Shown here: positions 8,098 through 17,344 of the stretch, one piece after another
Numbering within the stretch: position 1 is the first letter of the stretch
How the letters are laid out: each line of letters begins with the position of its first letter
From: Planctomycetota bacterium
Lineage (GTDB): Bacteria; Planctomycetota; Planctomycetia; Planctomycetales; Planctomycetaceae
DNA length: 64,000 nt
NCBI GenBank assembly: GCA_023417655.1
Contig: JAEZFD010000063.1
Span: 62,001-126,000, forward strand
Reading direction: 5' to 3'
The notes under the pieces: model-generated
What the model was told of the DNA's origin: nothing
Seen by the model: the letters and a program-made list of their open reading frames with translations, nothing else
Database searches by the model: none
Translations under genes and position numbers: made by a program

Positions 8098-9591
8098 ATG
8101 TCCGAAATCGATGATCTGTTGCGGAACCTCGGTTTTCCGACCGGGGAAGATCCTCCATTAAATGTGATGGGTCACGATCTCCTGTTCGGAGACAGCTCGA
8201 GTTCCCACTCTCCGCTTTTCGAAACCGCCTCCCTTCGAGCATTGCGGCAGTCGAATGCAGGCGACTTCAACGGCAGGTCATCCCGGACCGGAAAAGGCAC
8301 ATCCACCTTACATCCGTGGAATCGATCAGGTCAGTTTGTTCCGCTGGCACCCGACTCACTCGCGCAAGCGGGTCTGCATGTCAACGAAGTCAGCGATCTG
8401 CTGCTCAAGACCCTTTTTCTGAAAGGGATCGAATCGGGATACAATCTCGCCCGACTGGTGGGGCTGAAGTTTCCACTGACCGAGTCGGTGCTCCGACAAC
8501 TCAAAAAGGAACGTCTGCTTTCGTACCGCAACTCGGCGGCAGGGGGCGACTACCTTTATGAACTCACGGATGACGGGCGTGAGCGAGCCCGAACCATTTC
8601 CGGAAAGAACTCTCACCTGGGAACGGCTCCGGTTCCCCTGGCCCAGTATGTGGAGAGCGTCAAAGCGCAGTCTCTCGCCGGGAAGAAGCCTCCCCTATCA
8701 GCGATTCGCGCCGCATTCAGTGACCTGCAAGTGGATGAGCGCCTGGTGTCCAATCTCGGACAGGCGATCCATTCCGGTCGGGGAATGTTTCTTTATGGTC
8801 CGGCCGGCAACGGGAAGACGAGTCTCGCTGAACGAATCACCAAGTCATTCGGGGATACCATCTGGATTCCTCAGTCCATCACGGCTGGAGGCGAGATTAT
8901 TCGTCTGTTTGATCCGAACCGACATCGTCCGGCGCCGTTGACAGGTGACGATCCAGAACTGCTGGATGGACGATGGGTGCAGATTGAACGACCGACGATC
9001 ATCGCCGGGGGTGAACTCCGGATGGAGAATCTGGAAGTCACCTATATTCGTGGTGCCGGGGTCGGTGAGGCTCCCTTGCAGATGAAGGCGAACTGCGGAA
9101 CCCTCCTGATTGACGATTTCGGTCGACAGCGAATGAGCACGGATGAACTGTTGAATCGCTGGATCGTGCCGCTGGAACAACGCTATGACTATCTCCATCT
9201 GGAGAGCGGTCGCAGCGTTCAGGTTCCATTCGACGAGCTCATCATCTTCTCGACAAATCTCCAGCCGCGCGACTTGGTCGATGAGGCCTTCCTGCGACGA
9301 ATCCCATACAAGATCGAGGTTCCCAATCCGACCGAAGAGGGCTTCCGGAAACTCTTCACGACTGAGGCCAGGAGTCGGGGATTCGAGTGTGATCCTGGTG
9401 TTGTGGACTATCTCATTCAGCGGCACTACATCGAACGGGGACGAACCTTCCGCTTTTGCCATGCACGCGACTTACTGCGCCAGGTGGAAAACAGCTGTAC
9501 CCTCCATGAACGTGACCTGGTCGTGACTGCAGAGTCGATTGATGAAGCGATCGGGAACTATTTCGCGATCATGTGTGACGATGCCGCTTGA
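8098..9591 (+). CDS. AAA+ ATPase with N-terminal winged-helix-like region
   Basis: A 497-residue ATPase starting at ATG 8098, preceded by GGGGAG; the open frame runs 80 codons further up without a convincing start. Residues about 85-180 look like a winged helix ending LYELTDDGRERA. The AAA+ core has Walker A GPAGNGKTS (about 234-242), Walker B TLLIDDFG (about 334-341), a sensor segment IIFSTNL and an arginine-finger-like FLRRIPYK. A C-terminal helical lid follows. No protease or helicase domain is attached. The position next to flp suggests, but does not prove, a role with the Tad genes. A DNA- or complex-remodelling ATPase is the safe call. Confidence 0.75.
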   Translation: MSEIDDLLRNLGFPTGEDPPLNVMGHDLLFGDSSSSHSPLFETASLRALRQSNAGDFNGRSSRTGKGTSTLHPWNRSGQFVPLAPDSLAQAGLHVNEVSDLLLKTLFLKGIESGYNLARLVGLKFPLTESVLRQLKKERLLSYRNSAAGGDYLYELTDDGRERARTISGKNSHLGTAPVPLAQYVESVKAQSLAGKKPPLSAIRAAFSDLQVDERLVSNLGQAIHSGRGMFLYGPAGNGKTSLAERITKSFGDTIWIPQSITAGGEIIRLFDPNRHRPAPLTGDDPELLDGRWVQIERPTIIAGGELRMENLEVTYIRGAGVGEAPLQMKANCGTLLIDDFGRQRMSTDELLNRWIVPLEQRYDYLHLESGRSVQVPFDELIIFSTNLQPRDLVDEAFLRRIPYKIEVPNPTEEGFRKLFTTEARSRGFECDPGVVDYLIQRHYIERGRTFRFCHARDLLRQVENSCTLHERDLVVTAESIDEAIGNYFAIMCDDAA

Positions 9592-9636
9592 ACCGCGTCT
9601 CTTCAATGCAGGGAAACACTCACGCGTGCTGGCCGT

Positions 9637-10743
9637 CTAAAACTCGCCAACTGGGTGACCATCGCTGATGCTGCCGAGGCGTTGCCAGGTCAGAGTGTCG
9701 ACGCTATCGGAAACAAATCGGACGGCTCCATCCGCCATCAGGACATTCACGCCGCCGGTGTGATGGCTGCGGGCAGACCAGACTCCACGGCTGTCATACC
9801 AGTCGCAGTTCGCACATTCATGACAGTCGGGATGGGGCGAATTCGGCGGATTGAGCGTATTGAAGGCCGTTTGCCCTGGCATCCCGTTGATCCACTCGCG
9901 GTGGGACGTGCTGTAATGCCTGTTGGTTGAAGACCTGCAATTTTGGGCATAGTCCGAGAGCTGCTCCGTCGAGGCGAATGTATTCGGGAATCCTGACGGA
10001 AAGGGAGCTCCGGTAATCACATCGCCCATCGAATACTGAGCCATTGGTCCGAGACCACTGGGACTCCCGTCCCCCAGAATTGCTTCTGACAAGGCAATCG
10101 TCTGCGAACTCCCGTCGAGCAGGTCCCGGGAGCGAATCGTTCTCCGGATGTTGAACATCCCAATCTGCTCATGTGGTGCGATCTGTCCGACCATGGTCTG
10201 TCCCGGCCTCTGCGAGATCATGATCAATGATGGACCGCCGCTGACGACATAGTTGTTCCCTGCTCCCCGGACGGTCGAGCCCGGCTGATCTGTCGGACAG
10301 CGGAAGGCGGCAATTTCAGTGTTCTTCAATTGGGAATTGGGAGCTTGCGACATCGCGAGCAGATTGAAATCGATCTGCTGGTATAAGGCGGCCTGATCCA
10401 GATTCGGCAGCAGCATCGAAAGGGCACTGAATCCCTGCCAGCCTGTAATCAGCGCCGCAGCACTCGGATTCTTCCCGTTCGACTGAAAGCACATTTGAGG
10501 AAAGACACGGTGTTGACTTTCATAGTTAGCCAGCGCCAGCCCGATCTGCTTCAAATTATTTCGACACTGCAGACGTCTGGCTGATTCGCGCGCCTGCTGC
10601 ACTGCCGGGAGAAGAAGAGAAACCAGCGTCGAGATCACGCCCACAACGACTATGAGTTCAATCAGCGTGAACCCAAGCTTGCTGCCAGCGTCGGGGACCG
10701 TCTTTCGCGTCCTGTGATCTGATGTGGTTCTACTCGCGAACAC
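9637..10743 (-). CDS. DUF1559 prepilin-like protein
   Basis: A 368-residue member of the planctomycete DUF1559 (SBP_bac_10) family, exported and probably processed by a prepilin peptidase. The cleavage/methylation motif is GFTLIELIVV at about residues 24-33, followed by a hydrophobic helix and QQARESARRLQCRNNLKQIG. The C-terminus has HHTGGVNVLMADGAVRF and ends GEF, the family hallmarks. The start appears to be GTG at 10741-10743 with AGAGGAAT upstream. Convergent with the AAA+ ATPase. Role unknown; these are probably surface or pseudopilin-like proteins. Confidence 0.88.
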   Translation of the reverse strand: MFASRTTSDHRTRKTVPDAGSKLGFTLIELIVVVGVISTLVSLLLPAVQQARESARRLQCRNNLKQIGLALANYESQHRVFPQMCFQSNGKNPSAAALITGWQGFSALSMLLPNLDQAALYQQIDFNLLAMSQAPNSQLKNTEIAAFRCPTDQPGSTVRGAGNNYVVSGGPSLIMISQRPGQTMVGQIAPHEQIGMFNIRRTIRSRDLLDGSSQTIALSEAILGDGSPSGLGPMAQYSMGDVITGAPFPSGFPNTFASTEQLSDYAQNCRSSTNRHYSTSHREWINGMPGQTAFNTLNPPNSPHPDCHECANCDWYDSRGVWSARSHHTGGVNVLMADGAVRFVSDSVDTLTWQRLGSISDGHPVGEF

Positions 10744-10924
10744 GTCTGCGAATTCCTCTCGATCCCAATGAGTTATTGAACGATCAATCGGGCGACAATG
10801 TCCTTCGAGAGAATCGCAACCTTTGGCCCTGCAGGGTTACGCTCAGATATGAGTGTTTTAGCTGCACTGGCTGGTGAATGGAAACTCACCGTGGTGGCGG
10901 GAAGGGGATGAGACGAGCGAGTCT

Positions 10925-10965
10925 CATTCAAGAGAAGAAACCGCAGTTGAGAAAGGCCTGCGGTT
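10925..10965 (-). terminator. Terminator of rnpB
   Basis: An 8-bp stem AACCGCAG/CTGCGGTT (10939-10965) lies just past the mature 3' end of RNase P RNA. On the minus strand it is followed by a pyrimidine tail, TTTCTTCTCTT. Position and tail fit an intrinsic terminator. Confidence 0.55.
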
Positions 10966-10975
10966 GAAGAAAAGT

Positions 10976-11368
<393 letters not shown>

Positions 11369-11621
11369 ATCTCAAATGTGCTGATATCCGCGAAGTGAAG
11401 GCCTGCCCATAAAGGCCGGCCGGCAATAGCAGCGCGTCTTCGACCCGGTCCTGTCGGAGCCGGATGTGTCAGCGCAAGATCACTCTTTTCGAGCGACCGT
11501 CCCCCATTCTAACGAATGCCTGGCCCCTGACGAGGCGTCGTCTCATGTGATTTCGTGCGTCTGAGTGAGTGAGAATGAACCCACCGACGTTTCCGCCATG
11601 AACGAGTAGACGTGATGCTGA

Positions 11622-12203
11622 TTACTTCTTGAAGAGGGAATTCAACGTCGGAAATCGAAATCGAGCCCATTTCCGATTCGTCTGCGGAACCACCTGGTCG
11701 ATGCAATCCCCTGACGGTGGCAAGCAGGATTCAACGAACTGCTGTTCGAAGATTGTCTCCGGAGAAATGTTTGCTGGCGTCTGGGTCAGATCAGGTGACG
11801 CGGGCGTTGGTTCCGGCACTCGAATCGGTTCATCCGGCTCGAAGCTCGGAGGGGGAGGAATTGTCGCCGATGCCTCAGGGATTGCCGTCGGCGTCGCGGG
11901 GATGGGCGCTTCCTCCGGAGCAGGGAATAGTTGGGCGAACGCTGTCCGCATAATGGTCCGCGGAGAACTGAGGCTGAACCCGGATTTTGCTTTCGGGGTC
12001 GCGGAAGCAGTGGAAAGACCCGCAGAACCTCGATCGGCAGATTTTGGTTTTCCTGCGTCCCGAGGGGCGAGTAATTCAATCTCACTGGAGAGACGGACGG
12101 GATTCGGCGAGACCTGAGCGTTCGGTGGACCCGCGAAAATCAAACCCGTCGTACCGGAAGCGACCAGTATCCCTGTCGCAATGAGTGCGATGCGCTGAAC
12201 CAT
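11622..12203 (-). CDS. Secreted Pro-rich protein of unknown function
   Basis: Not recognised. Start at ATG 12201-12203 (GAGGTCAGG upstream) gives 193 residues. Residues 1-24 form a signal peptide (basic start, hydrophobic core, then GPPNA). The middle (about 95-140) is rich in Pro, Ala and Glu (EEAPIPATPTAIPEAS), typical of an extended linker. The C-terminus is more ordered, with two Cys (SCLPPSGDC) and a basic end, RKWARFRFPTLNSLFKK. It lies upstream of rnpB on the same strand; the 11371-11621 spacer holds nothing clear. Confidence 0.6.
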   Translation of the reverse strand: MVQRIALIATGILVASGTTGLIFAGPPNAQVSPNPVRLSSEIELLAPRDAGKPKSADRGSAGLSTASATPKAKSGFSLSSPRTIMRTAFAQLFPAPEEAPIPATPTAIPEASATIPPPPSFEPDEPIRVPEPTPASPDLTQTPANISPETIFEQQFVESCLPPSGDCIDQVVPQTNRKWARFRFPTLNSLFKK

Positions 12204-12784
12204 TGCCTGACCTCGTCGCACAGAAATCGACCTCAAACGGAATTGAGGACGATTGGCAAAGATCTTTCCTTTCCTGTCGGCAATCAGTTGCCGCGTGACA
12301 GCCGATTCCGCAACACCTGAAGCTGCATTTAGAAGCAGTCCTCAGTCAGCAGAACCGGCGAGAATCCATTCTCTCGTATCTTTGTCGACGGGGCTCGACT
12401 GTCACTCGACGGAATTCGATTCCGTCGGGGGAGACCACACAATCCGCGAAATCGGTGTCAGTGGGAGGATCGGATGTTCTCTGCAAACGTTCGCTGGATT
12501 GCGCGATTTGCATGGGGGCACGTTTTGACAGCCTTTAACAGTCAGGCAGTGCATCGAGCCGGCAAGATGGAGAAATTCGCATGGCCTGAGCGTTTTTCCG
12601 AGACCGGGCGTCTGGCTGTGTCCTACTGCTTTCATCACTGGAATCAGAAGAATGTGAATCTGTTGTCTGGCCGATTGACGGGCGTCGCCAGGAAGGCATC
12701 GATTCTGCTGCGAAATTGATCGGACCATTCCGATCGCAGCTGTCTGTTTGAATTCCAGCATTCACGTTTCTGCGGTGAAGTAAA
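12204..12784. other. Intergenic region without a supported gene
   Basis: About 580 bases between divergent genes, probably holding promoters for both. A strong inverted repeat, CGACGGAAT/ATTCCGTCG with a 3-base loop, lies at 12407-12427; it has no T-run on either side. Short open frames here lack a start signal and any family likeness. Confidence 0.4.
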
Positions 12785-14005
12785 ATGACACCAAGTCTGG
12801 ACATCGCCCAACGACATGCATTTGATCGCCCGCTGGTCAGTGCATCGACATTGCAGAAAGCGCTCGATTCGTCCTTTTCGCGTCGAGTGCTGGGGACCAA
12901 GACGGCGCGCATCGCGATCATCGATGATGAGATCGCTCAGATCCGCAGTTTGCGCCAGTACCTGACGGAGGCGGGGTATTCCGATTTTCTGACGACGACC
13001 GATGCCACGCGAGCCGTTGATCTGGTGCGGGAAGAGAAGCCGGATCTCGTGCTGCTCGATATCGCCATGCCTGAAGTCAGCGGGGTGGACGTTCTTCACA
13101 TCTTCAACGTTGAGCAGATCATTCAGGAAATTCCGGTGATCGTGCTGACTGATACCACCGACCGGGAATTGAAACACCTTTGTCTCGAACTGGGAGCATC
13201 CGACTTCCTGTCGAAGCCAGTCGACCTGATGGAACTGCTCCCGCGCGTTCGAACACTGCTTACGAATAAGCAGTATCGCGACCAGCAGGCAAGCCATGCT
13301 GAGTGGCTGGAAGAACAGGTTCGAAAGCGGACGGCCGAACTCGCTGCCTCGCGTGAAGAAGTGGTTCGCTGTCTCGCCCGCGCGGGGGAATGTCGGGATG
13401 ATGATACAGGACACCACGTTCTACGCGTCGGGAAGTATGTCTCTGTGATCGCCCGGGAGTTGGGTTTTACTCCTTCCCGTGTCGAGACCGTCGAACTCGC
13501 AGCCCAGTTGCATGACATCGGCAAGATCGGGATCCCCGATGCGATCCTGCACAAACCCGGCAAACTCGATGACGAAGAGTATGCCATCATGCGGTCGCAC
13601 TGCGCATTGGGAAAAGCCATCATTCAGCCATTGCCCCCTCAGGAGGCGTCGCTGCTGCGGACGCATGCCCGAATCGGCGCCAGCATGCTGTATGTCCCCA
13701 GTTCTCCATTGTTGATGCTGGCTGCCCGAATCGCACAGACGCATCATGAACGCTGGGATGGAACAGGCTACCCACTCGGCCTGAAAGGGGAAGATATTCC
13801 CATCGAAGGGCGTATGACCGCAGTGGCCGATGTCTATGACGCCTTGAGTACGAAGCGGTCTTACAAAAAAGCCTTCTCACGCGAGAAGTGCTTCGAAATT
13901 CTCGAAGAAGGCAGGGGAACTCACTTCGACCCCAAAGTGCTCGACGCATTCTTCAAGCGCGCAGATGAGATCATCCAGATCCAACTGGACTACATGGACC
14001 GGTAA
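12785..14005 (+). CDS. Response regulator with HD-GYP cyclic-di-GMP phosphodiesterase domain (RpfG type)
   Basis: Receiver plus HD-GYP protein that degrades c-di-GMP when its receiver is phosphorylated. 406 residues. Receiver at about 41-160: acidic pair D47/D48, phospho-acceptor D92 in LLDIAMP, switch Thr in VLTDTTD, Lys in SKPVD. A coiled coil joins it to the HD-GYP domain (about 195-390), with HDIGK at 243-247 and HHERWDGTGYP at about 320-330; all diagnostic metal and GYP residues are intact, so activity is expected. No sensor kinase is adjacent. c-di-GMP control of pili is common, so a link to the pilus loci in this window is possible but only an inference. Confidence 0.93.
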   Translation: MTPSLDIAQRHAFDRPLVSASTLQKALDSSFSRRVLGTKTARIAIIDDEIAQIRSLRQYLTEAGYSDFLTTTDATRAVDLVREEKPDLVLLDIAMPEVSGVDVLHIFNVEQIIQEIPVIVLTDTTDRELKHLCLELGASDFLSKPVDLMELLPRVRTLLTNKQYRDQQASHAEWLEEQVRKRTAELAASREEVVRCLARAGECRDDDTGHHVLRVGKYVSVIARELGFTPSRVETVELAAQLHDIGKIGIPDAILHKPGKLDDEEYAIMRSHCALGKAIIQPLPPQEASLLRTHARIGASMLYVPSSPLLMLAARIAQTHHERWDGTGYPLGLKGEDIPIEGRMTAVADVYDALSTKRSYKKAFSREKCFEILEEGRGTHFDPKVLDAFFKRADEIIQIQLDYMDR

Positions 14006-14234
14006 CCGAGTTGGGTATCCGGCGAGTGCAGGGGTGTTCAGTCAGGTCTTGTCGCTGAAGAGTCTCCAAAGTTGCGTCGTGCGCGTCCTTCACTGCATTC
14101 GGGCGGGCAGAACGTGCCGAAAATCTAAAAAAAGCCGCTCAGCAGGGCGTCCGCGGTTCGCGATTCAGCGGGGCTCCTCTAAACTGCAGTCAGTGAAGGC
14201 CCCGTTCGAGATCTCCTCACAGGACCGCGACGCA

Positions 14235-14783
14235 GTGAATCCACTAGATGAACTGAATCGGCTGACCTCTCTGTTTTCTCCGCCAGAAGAACTGATCGCC
14301 GGCGTTGAGCATGTCCCCGGAGCGCTCGTTCCTGAACCTTACAAGACACTCCTCGTCCATGAACATCACATGACAGTGACGATGGAGGAATTCCACGGGA
14401 GCCGGGTGAATGTCACGGTTCTCGCGGACTCACTCGATGGCGATGTCTATACTCGCAAGATCGTGCTCTCCCGGGTGAGTGACGGCGTTCCCGTTCAGTT
14501 TGGACTCGTTCGCTTCAACTTCCAGTACGTGACCCAGGTCGTTCGAGACGAACTGCTGGCGAAACAAATCCCGTTGGGGCATGTTCTCATCCGGCACAAT
14601 GTTCTCCGGCATATCGATCTGGGAGCCGTGCTGAAGATCAGAGCAGGAGCGGAACTGGCTGAACTGCTGCAGATGCCAGCGAACGAGATCACCTACGGCC
14701 GTCTCGCGACCATCTTCTGCAATGGTCTGCCTGCGGTCGATCTGCTTGAGATCTCCGCGCCGGTTGTTGAACGCACTGAGTGA
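14235..14783 (+). CDS. Chorismate lyase (UbiC)-like protein
   Basis: About 182 residues if started at GTG 14235 (AGGA upstream); GTG 14193 is an alternative, and the frame stays open into the HD-GYP gene. The sequence resembles the UbiC/DUF98 chorismate pyruvate-lyase fold: LLVHEHHMTVTMEEFHG, a VYTRKIVLS strand, PVQFGLVRFNF, then IPLGHVLI and the terminal NGLPAVDLLEI. Chorismate lyase makes 4-hydroxybenzoate, but related proteins act on other substrates, so activity is unproven. No quinone genes are nearby. The convergent lipoprotein gene is separated by a strong hairpin. Confidence 0.55.
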   Translation: MNPLDELNRLTSLFSPPEELIAGVEHVPGALVPEPYKTLLVHEHHMTVTMEEFHGSRVNVTVLADSLDGDVYTRKIVLSRVSDGVPVQFGLVRFNFQYVTQVVRDELLAKQIPLGHVLIRHNVLRHIDLGAVLKIRAGAELAELLQMPANEITYGRLATIFCNGLPAVDLLEISAPVVERTE

Positions 14784-14834
14784 AGGAAGCAGCTTCTCAA
14801 CGGAAGTTCCCAAAGAAAATGCGGGCCTCGCGCA

Positions 14835-14876
14835 TGAAAAATGCCGCGGCAACACCATTGTGATGACCGCGGCATT
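14835..14876 (-). terminator. Terminator between convergent genes
   Basis: A 10-bp stem AATGCCGCGG/CCGCGGCATT (14840-14876) with a 17-base loop. On the minus strand TTTTT follows directly, so it ends the lipoprotein gene; the stem may also slow transcription from the plus side. Confidence 0.75.
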
Positions 14877-14895
14877 CTGTGAGTCGTGGATAGGC

Positions 14896-15348
14896 TTACT
14901 TCTTCGACGTGAGCTCAAAAGGAGCGGATTGCTGCTTCTGGTCTGTAACCGTGAGTTTGAGTTCTGTCTTTGAGTTGTATCTCTCGGGGATATAGGACTC
15001 GACCAACGGTTCCTTCATTCCATTTTCCGTCGAGAACTTTCCTGGGACTTCGCGTGTCGCGACCACCGACACGGCGACTTCTCCGGGTTCTGCTTGAATG
15101 GAATAGTGCCCGTTCTTGATCTGGCCACCGAAGCTCTTCAGATTCCCATCAAGTCGCTTGAAGATGATGTGACCTTCACTAATCGCGGCTCCATCAAGTG
15201 TGATGGGACCGGAAACAGTCGTCGTCTGGGGACCCTGTGATTTTGCTCCGCATCCCGTGAAAACAAATGCGAGGGAAGTCAGCAGAACGCCCAATCGGAG
15301 ACGCATACGACTGTGCTGAGCGGTGACTGGCGAGGAATAGATTTTCAT
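14896..15348 (-). CDS. Carboxypeptidase-regulatory-like lipoprotein (module copy A)
   Basis: About 150 residues from ATG 15346-15348; two other in-frame Met codons (15378, 15306) are possible. Lipoprotein signal with lipobox FTGC at about residues 29-32 of this start, then a beta-sandwich-like domain (VSGPITLDGAAISEGHIIF ... NGHYSIQAEPGEVAVSVVA) of the kind seen in planctomycete carboxypeptidase-regulatory-like proteins. It follows the DUF1559 gene on the same strand. Its paralogue at 16739-17146 also follows a DUF1559 gene, so the two proteins probably work together at the cell surface. Function unknown. Confidence 0.75.
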   Translation of the reverse strand: MKIYSSPVTAQHSRMRLRLGVLLTSLAFVFTGCGAKSQGPQTTTVSGPITLDGAAISEGHIIFKRLDGNLKSFGGQIKNGHYSIQAEPGEVAVSVVATREVPGKFSTENGMKEPLVESYIPERYNSKTELKLTVTDQKQQSAPFELTSKK

Positions 15349-15445
15349 ATGGAAACGCGACCCTGGAAGTCGATTCATTGAGGAAGACTGGAATGGATTC
15401 AGACGAAATCAGGCGCTGCAGAGAGGCGAGTTCGCTTCACCTTCC

Positions 15446-15467
15446 GATTAACGACCACCCGTTAATC
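15446..15467. repeat. Inverted repeat between the DUF1559 and lipoprotein genes
   Basis: GATTAACG and CGTTAATC flank a 6-base spacer. No T-run follows on either strand. It could be an operator or a processing hairpin inside the module A transcript. Confidence 0.3.
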
Positions 15468-15616
15468 AATCCGGGGAAGGAGAGCATCTCCTGAAATGGG
15501 GGCGCGTCGCCGCACACGCCTCCTGGAGAAATGACGCCATGACGTCTGCTCGAGGCGTTTGCGTCAGTAATCAACGGGATGCGTGCTGGGCGGGCCGACG
15601 ACAAAGCAATTCGTGA

Positions 15617-16612
15617 TTAGAACTCGCCGAGGGGCTGGCCATCGTTCGCGATTCCCAGCTTCCGCCAGTTTTGAACGTCGATGTTGTCGCTGATAAATCG
15701 GACAGATCCATCGGCCAGTGCGACCTGAACTCCCCCTGTGTGATAGCTTCTCAGGAAGTTGTAACGAGGAGATCCCGGTGTTGCGTCGCTGACGCAGGGG
15801 GCGCCATTGGGCGCTGCGGTAGTGACAGCCTGCTTGCAGCTGTAAATCTGATCGGGCACAGATGTGTTAGGAGCTTCAGAGGCAGTGAAGGTGACGCCGC
15901 CGTGAGTTGAGCCTCCCCAGTAACCTCCAAGGTTGCCCCAGGTTCCTGTCCCAGGACGAACAATACCTTCGCCGAGCAGCAAAGTATTTGTCGTCCCATC
16001 GATCACATTGGTCATTCGGGTACTGGTTTCGATCCCGAAAATTCCTCGGGTCGTTCGAGTCGGAGCGATCACTGAGTGGTTTGTGACGTTAATCATGCCG
16101 TTTGAGCTGATCGTGAATGTCCCTGCTCCCCCGTTGCCTGCATAGTTCCCTTGGAAGGCCCAGTTGGAGGAGGCGCCGCCGCGATTGTTTGTCTGATCGG
16201 GATCGGACGGGCAAACAAATGCTGGAACCACTGTTTCCGCTATTTTTCTCATCGTCGAATCGACAGAGGCCTGCCAGTAGTAGATCGTGGAATCACCTGC
16301 CAGCAAGTTCGCCATCGGCGCCTGGTCGACGAAGGGGAGCAATCGCTGAAACCAGCTGTCCCTCGAATGCACGATCGTCGCCCCTTCGGCCCGACCGCCG
16401 TAAGGAAAGACATTGTGGGTGTCGTGATAGTTGTGAAGTGCGAGCGCAATCTGCTTGATGTTGTTCTTGCAACTCGATCGTCGTGCAGCTTCGCGGGCCT
16501 GTTGCACAGCTGGCAGCAGCAAGGCGATGAGCACTGCGATAATCGCAATCACGACAAGGAGCTCAATTAACGTGAAAGCCCTGCGGGAAGTTGGCGTTGT
16601 CACTCTTGGCAT
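15617..16612 (-). CDS. DUF1559 prepilin-like protein (module copy A)
   Basis: 331 residues from ATG 16610-16612 (CAGGGTACG upstream); the open frame extends 20 codons further. Prepilin motif AFTLIELLVVIAIIAVLIALL near residue 12, then QQAREAARRSSCKNNIKQIALALHNYH. In place of the usual Gly the cleavage position is Ala (RRAFTLIE). The C-terminus has HTGGVQVALADGSVRF and GEF. Together with 14896-15348 it forms a two-gene unit repeated next door at 16739-18394. Probably a processed surface filament or pseudopilin-like protein; exact role unknown. Confidence 0.88.
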   Translation of the reverse strand: MPRVTTPTSRRAFTLIELLVVIAIIAVLIALLLPAVQQAREAARRSSCKNNIKQIALALHNYHDTHNVFPYGGRAEGATIVHSRDSWFQRLLPFVDQAPMANLLAGDSTIYYWQASVDSTMRKIAETVVPAFVCPSDPDQTNNRGGASSNWAFQGNYAGNGGAGTFTISSNGMINVTNHSVIAPTRTTRGIFGIETSTRMTNVIDGTTNTLLLGEGIVRPGTGTWGNLGGYWGGSTHGGVTFTASEAPNTSVPDQIYSCKQAVTTAAPNGAPCVSDATPGSPRYNFLRSYHTGGVQVALADGSVRFISDNIDVQNWRKLGIANDGQPLGEF

Positions 16613-16738
16613 AAGGCGTACCCTGATCTCTCTAAATCGACGAAGGTGCATACACAAATGAAACAGAAACACATGCGTACATGAAAATGCGTTGGATGGG
16701 TTGGCAGTCTATGCATCTTTACGAAATAGAGCAACTAG

Positions 16739-17146
16739 TTACTTACCCATCAGATCCAATTTGAATTCGCCAGCGTTCTTTTGGACTTCGATGACGAGCT
16801 CGGTTTTGTCATTGAATTTGCTAGGGATATATTGCTCGACGGCAACCGATTTCTCGCCAGGGTTGAGCTCTACGACTTTCCCTGGAATCTCACGAAAGGC
16901 GATGATCGACGCTTTCATCTTCCCCGGGGGGCTTTGAAGTCGGAACTGGCCGTTTTCAATCTTTCCTGCTCCCCCGGAGGTATCAGCGTCAACGGGGCGG
17001 AGGCGGATCTCTCCGGTCTCGACGGGCTGTCCGTTGTAAGTGACGACCCCGGAAATCAACACTGCTCCTGGATCCTGCGTCCCCCCACAACCAACCAGAG
17101 CACCCGTCATCAAAGTCAATGTCAGGAAATTCGCCCACGTTCTCAT
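16739..17146 (-). CDS. Carboxypeptidase-regulatory-like lipoprotein (module copy B)
   Basis: 135 residues from ATG 17144-17146 with AGAGGAAC upstream. The lipobox LVGC is near residue 20, then ISGVVTYNGQPVETGEIRL ... NGQFRLQSPPGKMKASIIA. It is clearly a paralogue of the lipoprotein at 14896: shared REIPGK/REVPGK and EQYIPSKFNDKTEL/ESYIPERYNSKTEL blocks. Encoded downstream of its own DUF1559 partner. Expected to sit in a membrane facing the periplasm. Function unknown. Confidence 0.78.
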   Translation of the reverse strand: MRTWANFLTLTLMTGALVGCGGTQDPGAVLISGVVTYNGQPVETGEIRLRPVDADTSGGAGKIENGQFRLQSPPGKMKASIIAFREIPGKVVELNPGEKSVAVEQYIPSKFNDKTELVIEVQKNAGEFKLDLMGK

Positions 17147-17344
17147 TGAGTGTTCCTCTGGCTCTCTTCGGCTGTGTGGCAGTGTGGAGACCTGCCGTTG
17201 AAAGTGTGGTCCTGACACGGACCCGACATGACCCGATGGGGACTGCAGCGCGATCTACTTTTTGATCTGCACACTCGCGCCACGCAAAATTGAGGCGTTC
17301 AATCGGAATGCGGGCGGCGCGGGCAGTCGGTCGAGTAAGCTGCT

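Noticed and set aside
12474..12719. 81-codon open frame upstream of the HD-GYP gene
   Set aside because: No ribosome site, no motif, and both strands are open here.
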